A DNA stretch of 64,000 bases from Sitta carolinensis (taxonomy: Eukaryota > Chordata > Aves > Passeriformes > Sittidae): contig CM063287.1 in NCBI GenBank assembly GCA_032173965.1, positions 10,111,859-10,175,858 of the forward strand, in the 5' to 3' direction. Positions 1 through 12,500 of the stretch are shown here, one piece after another. The notes beneath the pieces were generated by a model. The model saw nothing but the letters and a program-made list of their open reading frames with translations. It had not been told where the DNA came from and did not search any database. The translations under genes and the position numbers were made by a program. Position 1 is the first letter of the stretch; each line of letters opens with the position of its first letter.

Positions 1-3000
1 TTCAACTGTGAAATAACGTTACAGAGAGTCATCATAATCAACTGTATTTGCACTATGAATGGTAACCTAAAAATTACATGCTCTTGTACTTTGATACAAC
101 AGCTATTCAGAGCAGAGTGGAAAATGTTTGGTACATCCTTTGAAACTTTACAGATTATGCCACTTTACTGACTTACAGATTTCAAGCAAGAGAAACTGCT
201 CAAGTAGGGAGTCACTTGTGGAGCTCATGCCAAGACGAGCCTTAGCCCTGCAGTTTTATTTCTGAGTTACAGTGTCTGATTATTCAGCAAGGCAAGTTTA
301 TGTGACACCAACAAACTGGCCTTTACTTTTCTACAATGTTAGTAAATCCAGTGAAGTCCAGTGTGAGCATACACTCCCTCCATAATCATTACAGGCATTT
401 TTTTTCTGAGCAACATGGACATAAGGAGTCTTTCCTTCCAAGACCTAGAGGTCAGTGTTGAAAGAACAGTATTACTACAAAAGGTTGTAACAAAAATTAG
501 TACTACAAATATGAAATAGTGCTCCTTGGCAAGGAATTGATGCCAAGAGATATTCTTTACTACTTCAACCCTGAAAGAAATTCAAAATTTGGAACAAAAC
601 TTTTCATAAAAGCAAATATGAATGACTGCACCATTTCTCTTTGGGTACTTTGGATTATATTATATACACATAATACATATTATATATTTCATATTATATA
701 TTTTATATTATCGTTGATACTCTCCCCTGAAAATCCAATCTGCATCTACAGTTTGTTAGATTCAAGTATATGATGCACCCACAAAACGTTAAACAGACAG
801 GATCCATGCAGACCACACCTGCTCAAACACCTATTGCAAAGGAAATGTACAGATTTATTCCATGAAGGCCACCCATATGTAAAACATTTAAAGAAAATAA
901 CATTGCTTATCCTGAAATGCATAAACCCCAAAATTATCATGCTACTGGCATAAAAATTTTAACACCTTTAAAAATGGGTTTATTGATTTCTACACTTTTT
1001 GAGTCACTACCTTACAATTTAAAACCTCACTTTGAAATCATCAAGGCTAGAATTTCAATTATTTGGGTCTCTTTAAGAGAAAATAAGGTTTTCAAGTCAT
1101 CCCATTTCTCTGAGTCCTGAAGAGTTAAGAAAAAAGCCTATAATTATGATTTTTATAATAAAAGAATTGGCAACCCAAGTGATCTTGGTACGTGAAAAAT
1201 TAAGATAAGGCCCACAGGGAGATGAGATGCCAAAAACATAATAGAGAAAACAAGGGCAAAAACATCATCAGGGAAAGAATCTTATGTAACTTACAGCAGC
1301 CTGACCTTAAGAGCATTGTTTGAAGAGACATTAAAACTTATTGGTTTTACACCTCAACCTCTAACAGTACTTAAATAAAAACAGATCTAGTACACTCGAG
1401 TAGCTCCACTACATTTCAGGGTAGCAGCTCTGTATTCTTTAGATATTCTTATGTACCTAGCTCGCTTCCTTGCATTAAAACTTATAAACTTCTCCAAGTG
1501 TGTCTTTTATTGTTTGGATGGTAAGGAAACAAAGGGCCTGGCTAAACAGATACCAGTGTGAAAGGATTAGACCCCACTCTGTACCCAGGGAGTATAAAAT
1601 TGGTGTGCTAGCCTTGGGCACTGGCATTACAAGAATGGAGTAACAGCAATGAAAACACACCAGCCCTGCCAGTGAGTATTCTATATTTTGCCCTTCCTGC
1701 CACACACAGATCTGGTTCCCTGTCTTTATCACCTCTATCCTAATACAAGAGAGCGTCTGTCTATACGTCTTTTCCCTCATTATTTAATATACATTCTGCA
1801 TCATGGCTTTCTTGCTGTCTAAAGCACCACTTAATGTGTTTCCACAGGGTATTAACCAGCTGCATTCAGCACACATAGTGATTTCCCTGCAACAGCTTAT
1901 TACCATATTAATTTTTATTTTGTCCTTGCCCTAGTCCCAAACCAGTAGTTTTGTTTGGAATACCTAATATGACTTTGGAGCACACTTCTCATTTCCACAG
2001 TTTCCTGTCACTGATCTGTTCCCTAAACCTTACTTCTGCCATGCTAACTCAATGAAATTCTAGCACAGCATCAAGAGGGCAGGAGGAAAAGTGCAACACA
2101 GCCTCAACTAGCACACAAGCAATTTTTTAATCATTCCGTTATTAAGACCTGATTAAAACAGGCACAAGAACCATTCGATGAGGAGTTCCCTGAGGGACCT
2201 TTGGAAACACCCTTATGGTCATCATATCTGGCATCCACATGGGAGTTTCCCAATTCCATGGAAAAGAAGGAGGTTGTACCCCTTGAACTAATTCTGATTT
2301 GTCTCCAGACAAAGTGACATAGGCAATTTTATTTTCTGTTTATCTTTCCTCATCATTAACAGGTACCAGTCTGACTGTTCTTAAGATCTGCTTTACTAGA
2401 AAGCAGGAAACTTTCTGGTGTTTACTAGACACAAACTGTTGTGACAGAGTTTTCAAGAATGAAAACCAGACCCAATCTACAGGTTGTCTGTGAGATTTCT
2501 AACTTTGGCTGGAACCTCTCCCCATTTATGTATAATTATCATTCTCATATGGTTCAGTTCTTTTCAGACAGTATTTACTTTCACTGTACCATAGGTAACC
2601 AGTAATGGCAGAATCATTCAAAATCTTGCATTACATTTGGCTTATGTAGTCTTGCCTTTGCATCAAGAGGTCTCCAATTCAGAATATCAATGTTATTACG
2701 CAGTCTAAGACAATATTATTGCATTTTCCACAGATTTTTACTTTATCCTTGTCCAATGCCTTCCTTTAATTCTTTTATGACTTTCTCTTTTATCACACAG
2801 ATTCTTTTTGATCTCTTTCATTTAAGTCTGTCAGGGTTTCTTCTCCTCTGCAGGAGTACAGTACCAGGTTTTGAGAACACAGTACTTTCTCTGCTACTTT
2901 AATGAATTCTAACTTGCTGCAGGGTGATTTTTTTTGTGGTGCATGCCATAGTTAATTGCTGTAATTGTTCTTTTTCTTGTATTATTTATGCCTCCACGTT

Positions 3001-3778
3001 ATAGAACTGCAATTCTAATAACAAATTAGATCACTGTGGGTCACTGGTACACCTGCTAAACTGAAATCTTTAGGTCAAAGACTGGAAACTAAATGAGGAC
3101 TCTTCGATATTACTGTCTATTATAAAATTTGAAAATGCAATTTATCATCTGACTAGTATGTAATTTACAACACTAACACAACTCTTTTTCCTTTTTTGCT
3201 CTTTTAAGAATCAGAATTAGCCATTTTCTCCACTTTAACACTATTGATTGTTTTCTTTATAGTCTCCTTGAGCTGGTCATTTCTAATTCATTTCCTCCAG
3301 CAAAGGCTGCAAATGTTCTCCCCATTTGCTATAATTAAGCTTTCATTAACCCATACACATTTACACCAAATGTGTTGCAGTCTCCTTCCATAAAGCTATA
3401 AATGGCTTTCTTAGTTTGCTGTAATACCCATTAGGCAGTGGTGACAAAGCTGCAGATAAAACACTACATAATGTCTTGTCTGTATTTCAGTCACAACTTC
3501 AGAACTACTACACTCAGTAGCATTCCAAACACTATGTCTTGATTTCTTTTACCCCACCAGAAAAGGAAAAAGTTAAAAAAGGATGGAGTCAGGGGTAGAG
3601 AACTACAAACCTCTAAACGTAGTATAAGAGTGGGTTCTTTTTAGATTTTAAGAGAAAGGCAGAAAATGAGGTGGTTGGAGTGGAAGAACAAAAGGGCATT
3701 GTAAGAAATCTGATTCTGGAAAGACAGACTTGCAAAAAGCCCTCCAAGATGGCTTCTCTAAATCAAATGCTTGCACTA
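1..3778. other. AT-rich non-coding DNA, no gene seen
   Basis: No open frame here resembles a known protein; the longest are about 60-100 codons, as chance gives in AT-rich DNA. I see no CR1 tail, LTR signature or tRNA-like fold. The only structure is a short A/T-only stretch around 655-712 made of irregular TATAT/ATTATA units. It could be intergenic or intronic; no exon with convincing splice signals was found. Confidence 0.6.
655..712. repeat. AT-rich low-complexity stretch
   Basis: The stretch is built almost only of A and T, with irregular TATATA and ATATTATATATTT units. It is low complexity rather than a clean microsatellite. Confidence 0.6.
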
Positions 3779-4019
3779 AAAAAAAAAAAAAAAAAAAAAA
3801 AAAAACAAAAAAAAAAAAAAAACCAACAAAATAAACAAAAAAGCACAAACAACAACAACAACAAAAATCACGAAAAAATCCCCAAAAACCCACCAAACAA
3901 AATCCCAACCAAAAGCCAACCCCCAGAAACTCATACTAAACCCAAACAACCAAACCAACCTCAACAAAAAAACCTCAAAATTTAACACAAACACTCTTAT
4001 TCATAAAAAAAAAAAAAAT
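3779..4019 (+). repeat. A/C-only low-complexity tract with poly(A), (CAA)n
   Basis: A long poly(A) run from about 3779, broken by one C, leads into about 200 bases made almost only of A and C. They include a (CAA)n run near 3847-3865 and many CCAAA/AACCC units, and the tract closes with a second poly(A) run near 4005-4018. T and G are nearly absent on this strand. Lysine/asparagine/proline-rich and (on the other strand) phenylalanine-rich open frames through it are artefacts of composition. Similar tracts occur at 21699-21790 and, in complement, at 30806-30957. Confidence 0.85.
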
Positions 4020-7000
4020 AATGTGAATATGTGAAAACTAAGGATAGGTACATCCTCCACAGATGTTCTGGTTTTGAATTTTTCACATTTAAAGGAATAG
4101 ACGAGGTTCAGTCTCCTCTTTGTACTCTATTCAAGAGCAGGTATCAAGACTGTGTTGCAGAAAGTGCTTTCCTGGTCACTTTAGATAAAGGTCTCAATCA
4201 TCCCAGCTCTGCAAGTAATAACAATAATCTGCCGTGCAATGGTTGCTCGCTGAATATCAAAGGACCTGATCTTGCTCTTTTAGTCTGAGTATGAATTGAA
4301 TAATTTTAATTTTGATGACCCTTGCTAAAAGCATTTTTGCTAATCAAGAATTTGCCACAAGGCTCCAACCCTTTGCTATGCTCTTGGTATACCTGTACAT
4401 GCTTTCCCTTGAATCCATTCATAACAACTCGTATATAAATTTCTCCAGCTTTGCAGATTCCAACGACAGCAAGACACTGTGGTTTTGCTTTCATATCAGA
4501 TAATTCTATTTTATATATTGGGCTGGTAAAAGGAGAAAGGTTCCATGGAAATGAAGCAGCTCACACAAATCAAGGCATACATGTGCCCTTTTGCTTTTGC
4601 CTTTTCCTTATGGAAGGGAACACTAATCCAGAGAAACATGAAGATTCTCAGTGCCTGTAGTTATCATTGCCTAAAAGCAGTGCCTCGCTCTGTTATGCAA
4701 GGATTCAAAAACAAATGCACCAAATTCCAACTTTGCCAGCCACTATCTCATTGTAATTGCTTTTTAAAACATCTTGTTGTCATCTAATAAAAACAACGAG
4801 GATTACATCTTGCTCAACCCCAGAGGATTTAGGAAATGCTTTCTTACAGCCAGATTGGGTTTTTTTGTTGTGTTCAGATTGGATTACAGTAATTCTTTGT
4901 GTGCAGATTTGCCAGCACCGTTTTTACAGATCTTGCAGGAGCAAAACACAATGAGAAAGAAATCTCCACTCGAAGGAACAGGATGTCTGGCGTAGCTACT
5001 CTGTATAAGCATTTTATCCTGCAGTCATTTGAAAATGCTTTTGGTACTCTCATTCAAGATTCTGATATGCCCATGACTGATATACTGGAATAAATATCCT
5101 AAATTATATAGTTCCTCCCATTTCCTAGGCCAAGTAAGTACCACACACTGGGACAACAAGATGCCAGAGGAAAAGCAGTTGTGTATTTTTTCCAATGTTA
5201 CAGAATTTCCTTCTTAAATATCCCAATCTTAGCTTATCATTATATATTTCACATATATAAATTGATGAAGTGCTACATCATAATACTCCGAAGTAAAGAC
5301 CAGAGCAGGTTGTTGGAAACCTCTGAAAACTAATAAAGTAATAAAAAATACTGAAGCACTGCAGTAAAGCATTGGCAAACATACGTAAATAAAACCCTAA
5401 TTTATTGCACTTACTGGTGATTCCCCCACTTCCATTTGATTTTTCAGGTAATTTGAATCCCATAGCCTGGACTTGGATTAAATTTCTACCTTAGAGTATT
5501 GCTTGGGTCAATCTTAAATATTATTTCATATACTAGATGTTGGTGTCTTTCTCAGAAATATTGTAAATGACTCTGCAGGAAGATGTTAATTCCCATCCTG
5601 ATTTACTTGTACTTTATGCATACTTTGCACTTATGGAAGGTGTTGTAGGAGATGCATAGGAAAGAGGGATATAGTCCTCTGAATCTAATTTTCCTCTCAC
5701 AACCTGTTGACTCCAGACCTACATGAAAATCACACAGAAACAGTGAAAGTCAATTTTCCAAAAGATTATATAAAGTCTCATGAATGCAACAGGTCTTGCA
5801 TTAAAAGCATTATTTCTTATACTTCAGTAAGACTGACATGTTTAATACATTTTGATGCTATTACTCTTGCATATGCTTAAGCCTGCCACAGAAACTTGTG
5901 CTCCTGAAAGCAGTAGGGCATTTCTAAAAATTACACCCTGCAGAGTGATGCCAGGCTTTTGCAGATATTGCTTCCATTGTTTGTACATGACTGAGTTTAA
6001 GTTTGTGGTTTGGTTTGCTGAGGTAGTTCTTAATTAGATGATCACTGAATAATTAATTTAACAGATTAAAGAATTACATAGGTAAAACTCTAAAATTATT
6101 TACATTGAAGTATAAGAGCATTGTACAAAAAGTAAAAAGTTTAAATAGGGATTCTCTATTAATTGACAATCTTTGCTTTTACTGGGCTATGACATGCAAA
6201 AATGGTGGAAACCTACAGACTCAGGGCAGGAGTTGCTAAGTTTCTTGAAAAAGTGAAACATTTCAAGAGAAAGTGTTTACACAGTGATTTGCAGAAGTCT
6301 ATATATATTGCAATTAACTAGGAAGAAAAATGGCAAAACTAAATGTAGCTCCACTTGATCATTTTTTAATGAATTTTGATCTTTTTATCTCTGTTTTGAT
6401 TTTAAACATTCCTATTAACAGCATGAAGTACCCCATAAATACTCTGTTTATATTTTCACAGCCAAAAGAACAATTTTTCATTAACTTGGAGTACCAGGAC
6501 AATCCAGGGACCCCTGAAATTTATGGCTGTGAAACAGTCTTTCCCTCTAGCTGTAATTGAACAGAATACTCTATAAAATAATACTAATTAAAATTATTGG
6601 TTCGTGTTGTTTAGAATTTGATGTATTCTTATTTATTCAACAGCATGTGAAGCCAAGCTTACCATGCCCCCTCTCCACAACAGAATACAAACTAGGACTC
6701 TGGCAGAACTAATTTTAGACATGACAGAATGATTAACAGTGGAAAAGGAAGCATTGTTTCAGGGAACCTAGTCACAGTCTTCCATTCCAGAAGTAGCTTC
6801 CTGCTACAGTTTTGGGAGAACACAGGCACTTCAGAGCCCTAGATAGCATGTGTCTTACAAGTATAGTTGAAATAGGGAATTATAAAAGTGATAAAGAAAA
6901 TATATTTTCCTGGGGAGTTTGCAGGTAATTATTTTTCAACAGATTGATTTCTCTAAATTCACCTTTACCTCTGCTTCAGGCTGTCCAAATCTTATTATTT

Positions 7001-7080
7001 ATTCCTCTGAATAAACCTCTTCCTCCTAAATCTATCACTTTAGACATTTACAGTTTAAAATAAGAATCCTGTTTTTCTTA
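4020..7080. other. AT-rich non-coding DNA, nothing recognised
   Basis: Several overlapping short open frames lie at 4.3-5.1 kb, but none shows a domain, signal peptide or conserved motif, and all are at chance length. No transposon end or RNA gene is visible. Confidence 0.6.
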
Positions 7081-7410
7081 AACAACTTCATCAGCTCTTC
7101 TCCTCCTCCTCCCTGAAAGAGGCTGCTCATATGAGGCTGCCCTCTGTATCCCAGGCAGTGCCTTGTTCTACCTATGGTCTCCACCAAATCCTTATTTACA
7201 ATCTATACAGTAGAATCTAGGAAGGGTGGAGTGGCCAGAACAGCAGCAGCAGATGCTGAGTAGCAGCAGCATTGAGCATCTGTGCACCTGCCTGCCAGGA
7301 ATTCCTGCTCCCTGTGAGCAGGGGGTCAGGATTAGCCAGGAGCACACTCCTGCCTTGCTAACTGCTGCTGCCCCTGGGCTTTCTACCAGCTTGTTTCTTC
7401 TGTCTTTCAA
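7081..7410. other. Locally GC-richer patch with CAG/CTG runs, unassigned
   Basis: The patch has a TCC-rich stretch near 7097-7113 and imperfect CAG repeats at about 7241-7271, with CTGCTG on the same strand near 7362-7370. Open frames of 72-101 codons run through it on both strands, which fits reduced stop density rather than coding. It may be a fragment of an old retroelement, but no family could be named. Confidence 0.4.
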
Positions 7411-10400
7411 AGCAAGTAAAATACTCAGGTCTGGAACAATATCCTCACCTACTTTACTGAAGCACGTTTTAAATATTTCGTGTCATACAAATAGTTTTTA
7501 TTACTGGGAAACCTCTTTTGTTGCTGTATAATGAGAGCTGATTCATCTTGTTTGTTAAGTTAAAAGATTTAAGACAAGATATCGCTATATATATTTCTTG
7601 GATATGAAGCTTTTTCTCAGGAAAAGAAAAGAATCTCCCCAACAAGTTACATGTTTAATGAGTGAGAACATTTATTTCTGCAACCTCCCCAACACATTAT
7701 GTAGGCTGCATCTGAGTAGCAGAATCCCACAAAGACTTAGATCTTTAAAATTCAACCAGAATCCCTTTTGTATCATGTTTACTTCCTTTTATGAGCAAAA
7801 AGGGATCTGATGGATATATGCACTGTAAAATATCATTCAAATGTCTTTTTCTATGAGTGACAAAGCAACACTGAAACAACGACCAAAAATAAAAAGCTTA
7901 ATAAAAAGAGAAGAGAAAGAAAAGGAGTAGCAGATTTGTAGGTCAGCTGGAGAAGAGGCTCAACTTCCTTCTACAAATGTAAGTTTGCAGGAGGAATGTT
8001 TCAGAAATGGAACTTTATTAATGGGACTACAAGTTTCCAGTGATTTCCTGAGTGTCTGCCGGATAGGCTCTCCTGTTGCAATCTTGTTTTCTTCATCTGA
8101 TTATACCTGTGCATGCATTGCCATGTTGATAGCATAAGCAAATAGAGGCTACAGTTTTAGCTCTTCACTGTGGATGAAGAACACCCCACAATACCTATAG
8201 AACAAGATGCTTCTTTGTCTTCCTTCTCCTTGCAACATGTGGGGTTTATCTCCTGGCATAAGTAAGCACTGGCAGAAGCCAATGCACACTGAGCTGCCAA
8301 CAAGCTCTAGAAACTTGGCTGGTAGCAGCAGCAGGTTGCTCAAAGAGCAAAGAACTGAATTCATTAAAATGGTGAATCTTCTGTACTGCTCGATTCTCCT
8401 GGGTCCCTCTGTTGTTTTGCATATTAATCTCTATTGACAGTTTTGTAGTTCCTATCACCCTCAAGATTCCTGCCATCCATAATGTGCTAGTTCCCTTGCA
8501 AGCTGTCACAAACTAGCAACTAACCTTGGGAAGAAAATTCAATCACAAAACTTAGTGGGGGGGAGGGGATGACAGTAAACTGCAGCTTGTTGTCCCTTCC
8601 TGCAGGACAGATGTGACATTGGTGCCTTCATCATTTCATGCTCACCATGAACCTCTTGATGGTTCCTGCTGCCTACAGTTTGAGTCACTCCAGTTCATCA
8701 GCAGTGGACGTGTGGCTCATTCACAAACTCTGCCATCAGCACACACAAGAGCATCAACTCACCAGCTTGAGGGGTTCACCCTCTAAACTCAAGGCCAGCT
8801 ACTGGAGAAACTCTGGGCACATCCTTTGTGATGTTATAATAAACTTAAAATAATGCTTTCCAGTTTCCCCCAGAAAATGTAAAAGGTAACTGAACTTCTA
8901 AATATACAAAGAGAAATGGGACTTTATGCTAAGCTGACCACCCTAGAAGTGTTCCCACTGTTGGTGAGAGCAGCTTTGTCATTTACAGGCCCACTCTGAT
9001 AAAGCAGCTCCAGTCCTGTCACAGGCTGCAATTTAACACTGGGTGGCAATAAATTAATCTGAAATGCTCACATGATGCTCCCCACTCAGGCCAGTTAAAG
9101 GAAGCAAATAATATCCTGGGGACCTCCTGCTCACATCCCCCTAAATTCTGTAGCATGTTTTTATTTGCTGATAAAGACAATTCCTGAGGGAGGCACCTAC
9201 CAAATAATTATTTTATACTGTTCATCTGACTATTTTTTTCCCTTAACAAATACAGAATGTATAAATATGTCCAAATTAACAAAATCAGAGTCACATAAGT
9301 ATTCTTTGGTAATTAATTACTGAGGGTTTTTTCTCCATTTACACTTTAAGCACTTTAAACATCGGTAAAAACATTCACGAAAGTTCATATAAATAGAATG
9401 CTTTACATGATTTATATTAACATCTTATCTTTGTATATATAAAAACCAAATAATTAGAAATACAGCTCAAGGTCACCCTTTATGGTAGATATATTTTCAA
9501 TTAATATTACTTGCATTTTTCATTTCTAGTTCATATTGTAATATCTTCTCTTTAATTAAGAAACTACTATGTACCATTTGCTTTTAAAATAGGTGTGCCT
9601 TCAGATCAGTCTGAAAACTACCTGAACAACACGTAGAATTATTGTGATTAATGCAAAAGTGGGATTTTTTTCAACTCAAATTGCACACAAGGTTTAATTT
9701 AGAGTCAAAATCAACTTAAAAATATTCTACAAAGGAAAACTTACCTTGATTTTTTTTTCCAAAACATTTTATCTTGACCTGTCTTCCACCTAAGTTAGCA
9801 CTTAGAAAAATAACATTTCCATGGTAACTGTTCTTTTGCTTCATTTTTAGAGACACTGAGGAACCTCAGCTACCACTGATACCAAACAAATCTGTGTATG
9901 CTTCACACCCCTGAAATTCATATTGCATATATTTTCCAGTACAGAAGCTCATTTTTTTGTAATTCTTTTTCTCTAAATTTCAATTAATATCTCTCCCTGA
10001 AAAATATTTGGGCTGTGTAATCTAAACTCTACATGCTTGACAGTTTACAGAACTGGTAAGTAGAAGAAAAACATCCTCAGTGCTCAGCGAGAAGTCAAAT
10101 ATAGTTAGATGCAAATAAGCTTTGGAGAATGCAGCAAGAGATGGATTTGCATCCTTCAAGATTAAACAGCTGCAGAAACACGTCCTTAAATTTTAGAACA
10201 GAGACAGACCCCAATCTAAAAACCATAAAGCGGGTAATTTTAACTAAACCCCATTAACTATACTTATTCCCACACAAGCCAAGACTGCCTTGTGAAAGCA
10301 CCCCTAGAACTGACAGGAATTGCATTCCAGCATTTCACTCACAGTGTGACTGAGGACACCCCAACAGGTTATAACCCTTGTTTATACTTAGTCAAGCTAC

Positions 10401-12229
10401 TTTATTCTTGAAAAGTGGTTATGGACTGTAGAAACAGTATTAACTCAGCTTTCATGAGGCATCAGAATGCATTTCATAAGTGACAAACAAAATATATATT
10501 CAATGTGGATTAAAATGGTAGGTGAATTGCTTGGCAGGCCCAGTAGATACAAGAAAAGACAACCCAAATGCTCCGAACCTCAGAGAATTAGCTTATCACT
10601 AAAGTAGCTGTCAGAATATAGATTAGCTTCATTTCTTTGAAAATCTGTAGGAAAATGTGGGATGAGAACTTCATCTTATAATGTATTCAAATTCCCATGG
10701 AAGATTTGGGCAAGTCTTCTCTTATTTTCAGTCATCAAAAACGTCTTTTTCTAAAAATCAGGCAGAAAGAGATAAATTATTGAATATTTTATAGTATTTG
10801 TTTCAGAAATTATCCTTCTTTTTCGATGTTTTCCCCAATTTCCCACTGAGGAAAAAACAGTAGAAGACAAATTATCAGCAAAAGATTACAGCTGCTACCA
10901 TTTATCCAGTCATCTTCTGGACCATATTCCACACAAATTCTATAAATATCACAGAAAGAATGAGACCACATCAACATGAAGGGTTTGGTTTTGTTTTTTT
11001 TTTTTCTCCAGGAAAAGCTGCAGAGTGAGACTGCCAGCACTGGAAAGGTTTCCTTGAAGGTTTTATTTATAAATTTAGAGCAAAAGTGTTTGTATAAGGG
11101 GTTTTGTTGCATTTTAGTTCTTAATGAGTGCAGAGATACTAGAAAACAGAATGTCAATATCTGGACAACGTTGTATGCAATTTCTGTAGGCTAGCACAGC
11201 TCTTTCCCTGAATAAAGCTGATTAAAAATTAGATACATTTTTCATGATCTTTACCGAGGGTAATTCAGTGTATCATCCATACCTTGTCTCTTAGCAATAC
11301 CGTAGATCTTTTACAAGTACCAATCAGAAGGAAAAAACAGAACCAAAACAAACAAAAAGTCCCAAACCACACACACAACTATATTATAAGTGGTACTGTT
11401 CAGTCCCTGAAAATCTACATTCATGTTTATCAGATAAGTTAAATATTATTTGGCAGCTTTGCCACTACCCTATTTTTTTTTGTTGTAACTATAAAATTAA
11501 TTTTGATACAGAGAGACCTGTGCACTTTGAGGACTACAACAGCTTTGTAGACAACCACTCTCTAGTAATAAACTACATGCTTTAAACCATCTGAACACAT
11601 AGAAGAGGAACATTTTCTTCTTGGGACAACTCTCTAAAATTCCTCCCTGCATCACTCAGTCTCGCAAGCAGCCATTCAGTATTTTAAATTGATTGATATT
11701 TATATATACATAACTATGTACATTACACAGGATATTGTATGTGTGATAATTAGGTGCATTGCATAGGATATATTACACATCACTGATATACAGATATTCC
11801 TTTAATGTGCTCATTTCTCTCTTCTTCTATGAAAAATAACTTGCCAAACACTTTCAAGAAACTGGATAACTCAAACAAGCAAGTGAATATTGCAAAGAAC
11901 TTCTAATAGTTATTTCTTTCAATTGTTAAGCATGCCTTCATAGATTACATTTTGTTTTATTTCTGCTTAATTTGCATTATCTTTTATAAAGAACTCCAAT
12001 GATAATTGAATTTGGGATATATAACCAAGATGTAAAGAACAGTGATTTTCACACAGTACCTATTACCCAACTGGGAATCCCAAACTATACTAAACAAGCC
12101 TAATAAACTGCCTGTATGACAGCATACTAGGCAGCAAGATATTTACTCCTCAGGTACTGTGAAGTTAGTTTTATAATGTATTCTTTTTCCAGTGTTTAAA
12201 AAAAAAAAAAATCTGATTTTAATTTCCTA
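7411..12229. other. AT-rich non-coding DNA, nothing recognised
   Basis: Only short random-length open frames and homopolymer runs are present (T run near 10995-11005, A run near 12199-12211). The stretch 9230-9850 is notably AT-rich with many TAATTA-type motifs, which is not diagnostic of anything. Confidence 0.6.
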
Positions 12230-12500
12230 TGGTGGTTTTCCCCAATACCTTCAGAGGCATTTGGCCTACAGTGAGGTGACCCAGAAGTGGTTGCATGAAC
12301 TCTCCTGACTCTCAGCTCACTGTGGACATGGCTGCCTCACCCAGCCAACCCCTGGCAGGACCTCTGGCAGGAGTGTCTGACCCGCACAGCAGCGTAGCGA
12401 CATTCCCGGGATTGCCATGGTGTGGAGCGGCTCATTCATTCTGGGAAGACTTTTGCTCTGCTTCTCCCTCCTCTTTCATAATCCCTCACTGCATCTTCAC
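12230..12500. other. GC-richer patch, unassigned
   Basis: Base composition rises sharply compared with its flanks, with a few CpGs around 12382-12430. A 69-codon open frame crosses it on the plus strand without recognisable features. A degraded LTR or retroposon fragment is possible. I see no TATA-polyadenylation pair that would support this. Confidence 0.35.

Noticed and set aside
3648..3994. Lysine-rich plus-strand and phenylalanine-rich minus-strand open frames at 3.65-4.0 kb
   Set aside because: They are translations of poly(A) and A/C low-complexity sequence.
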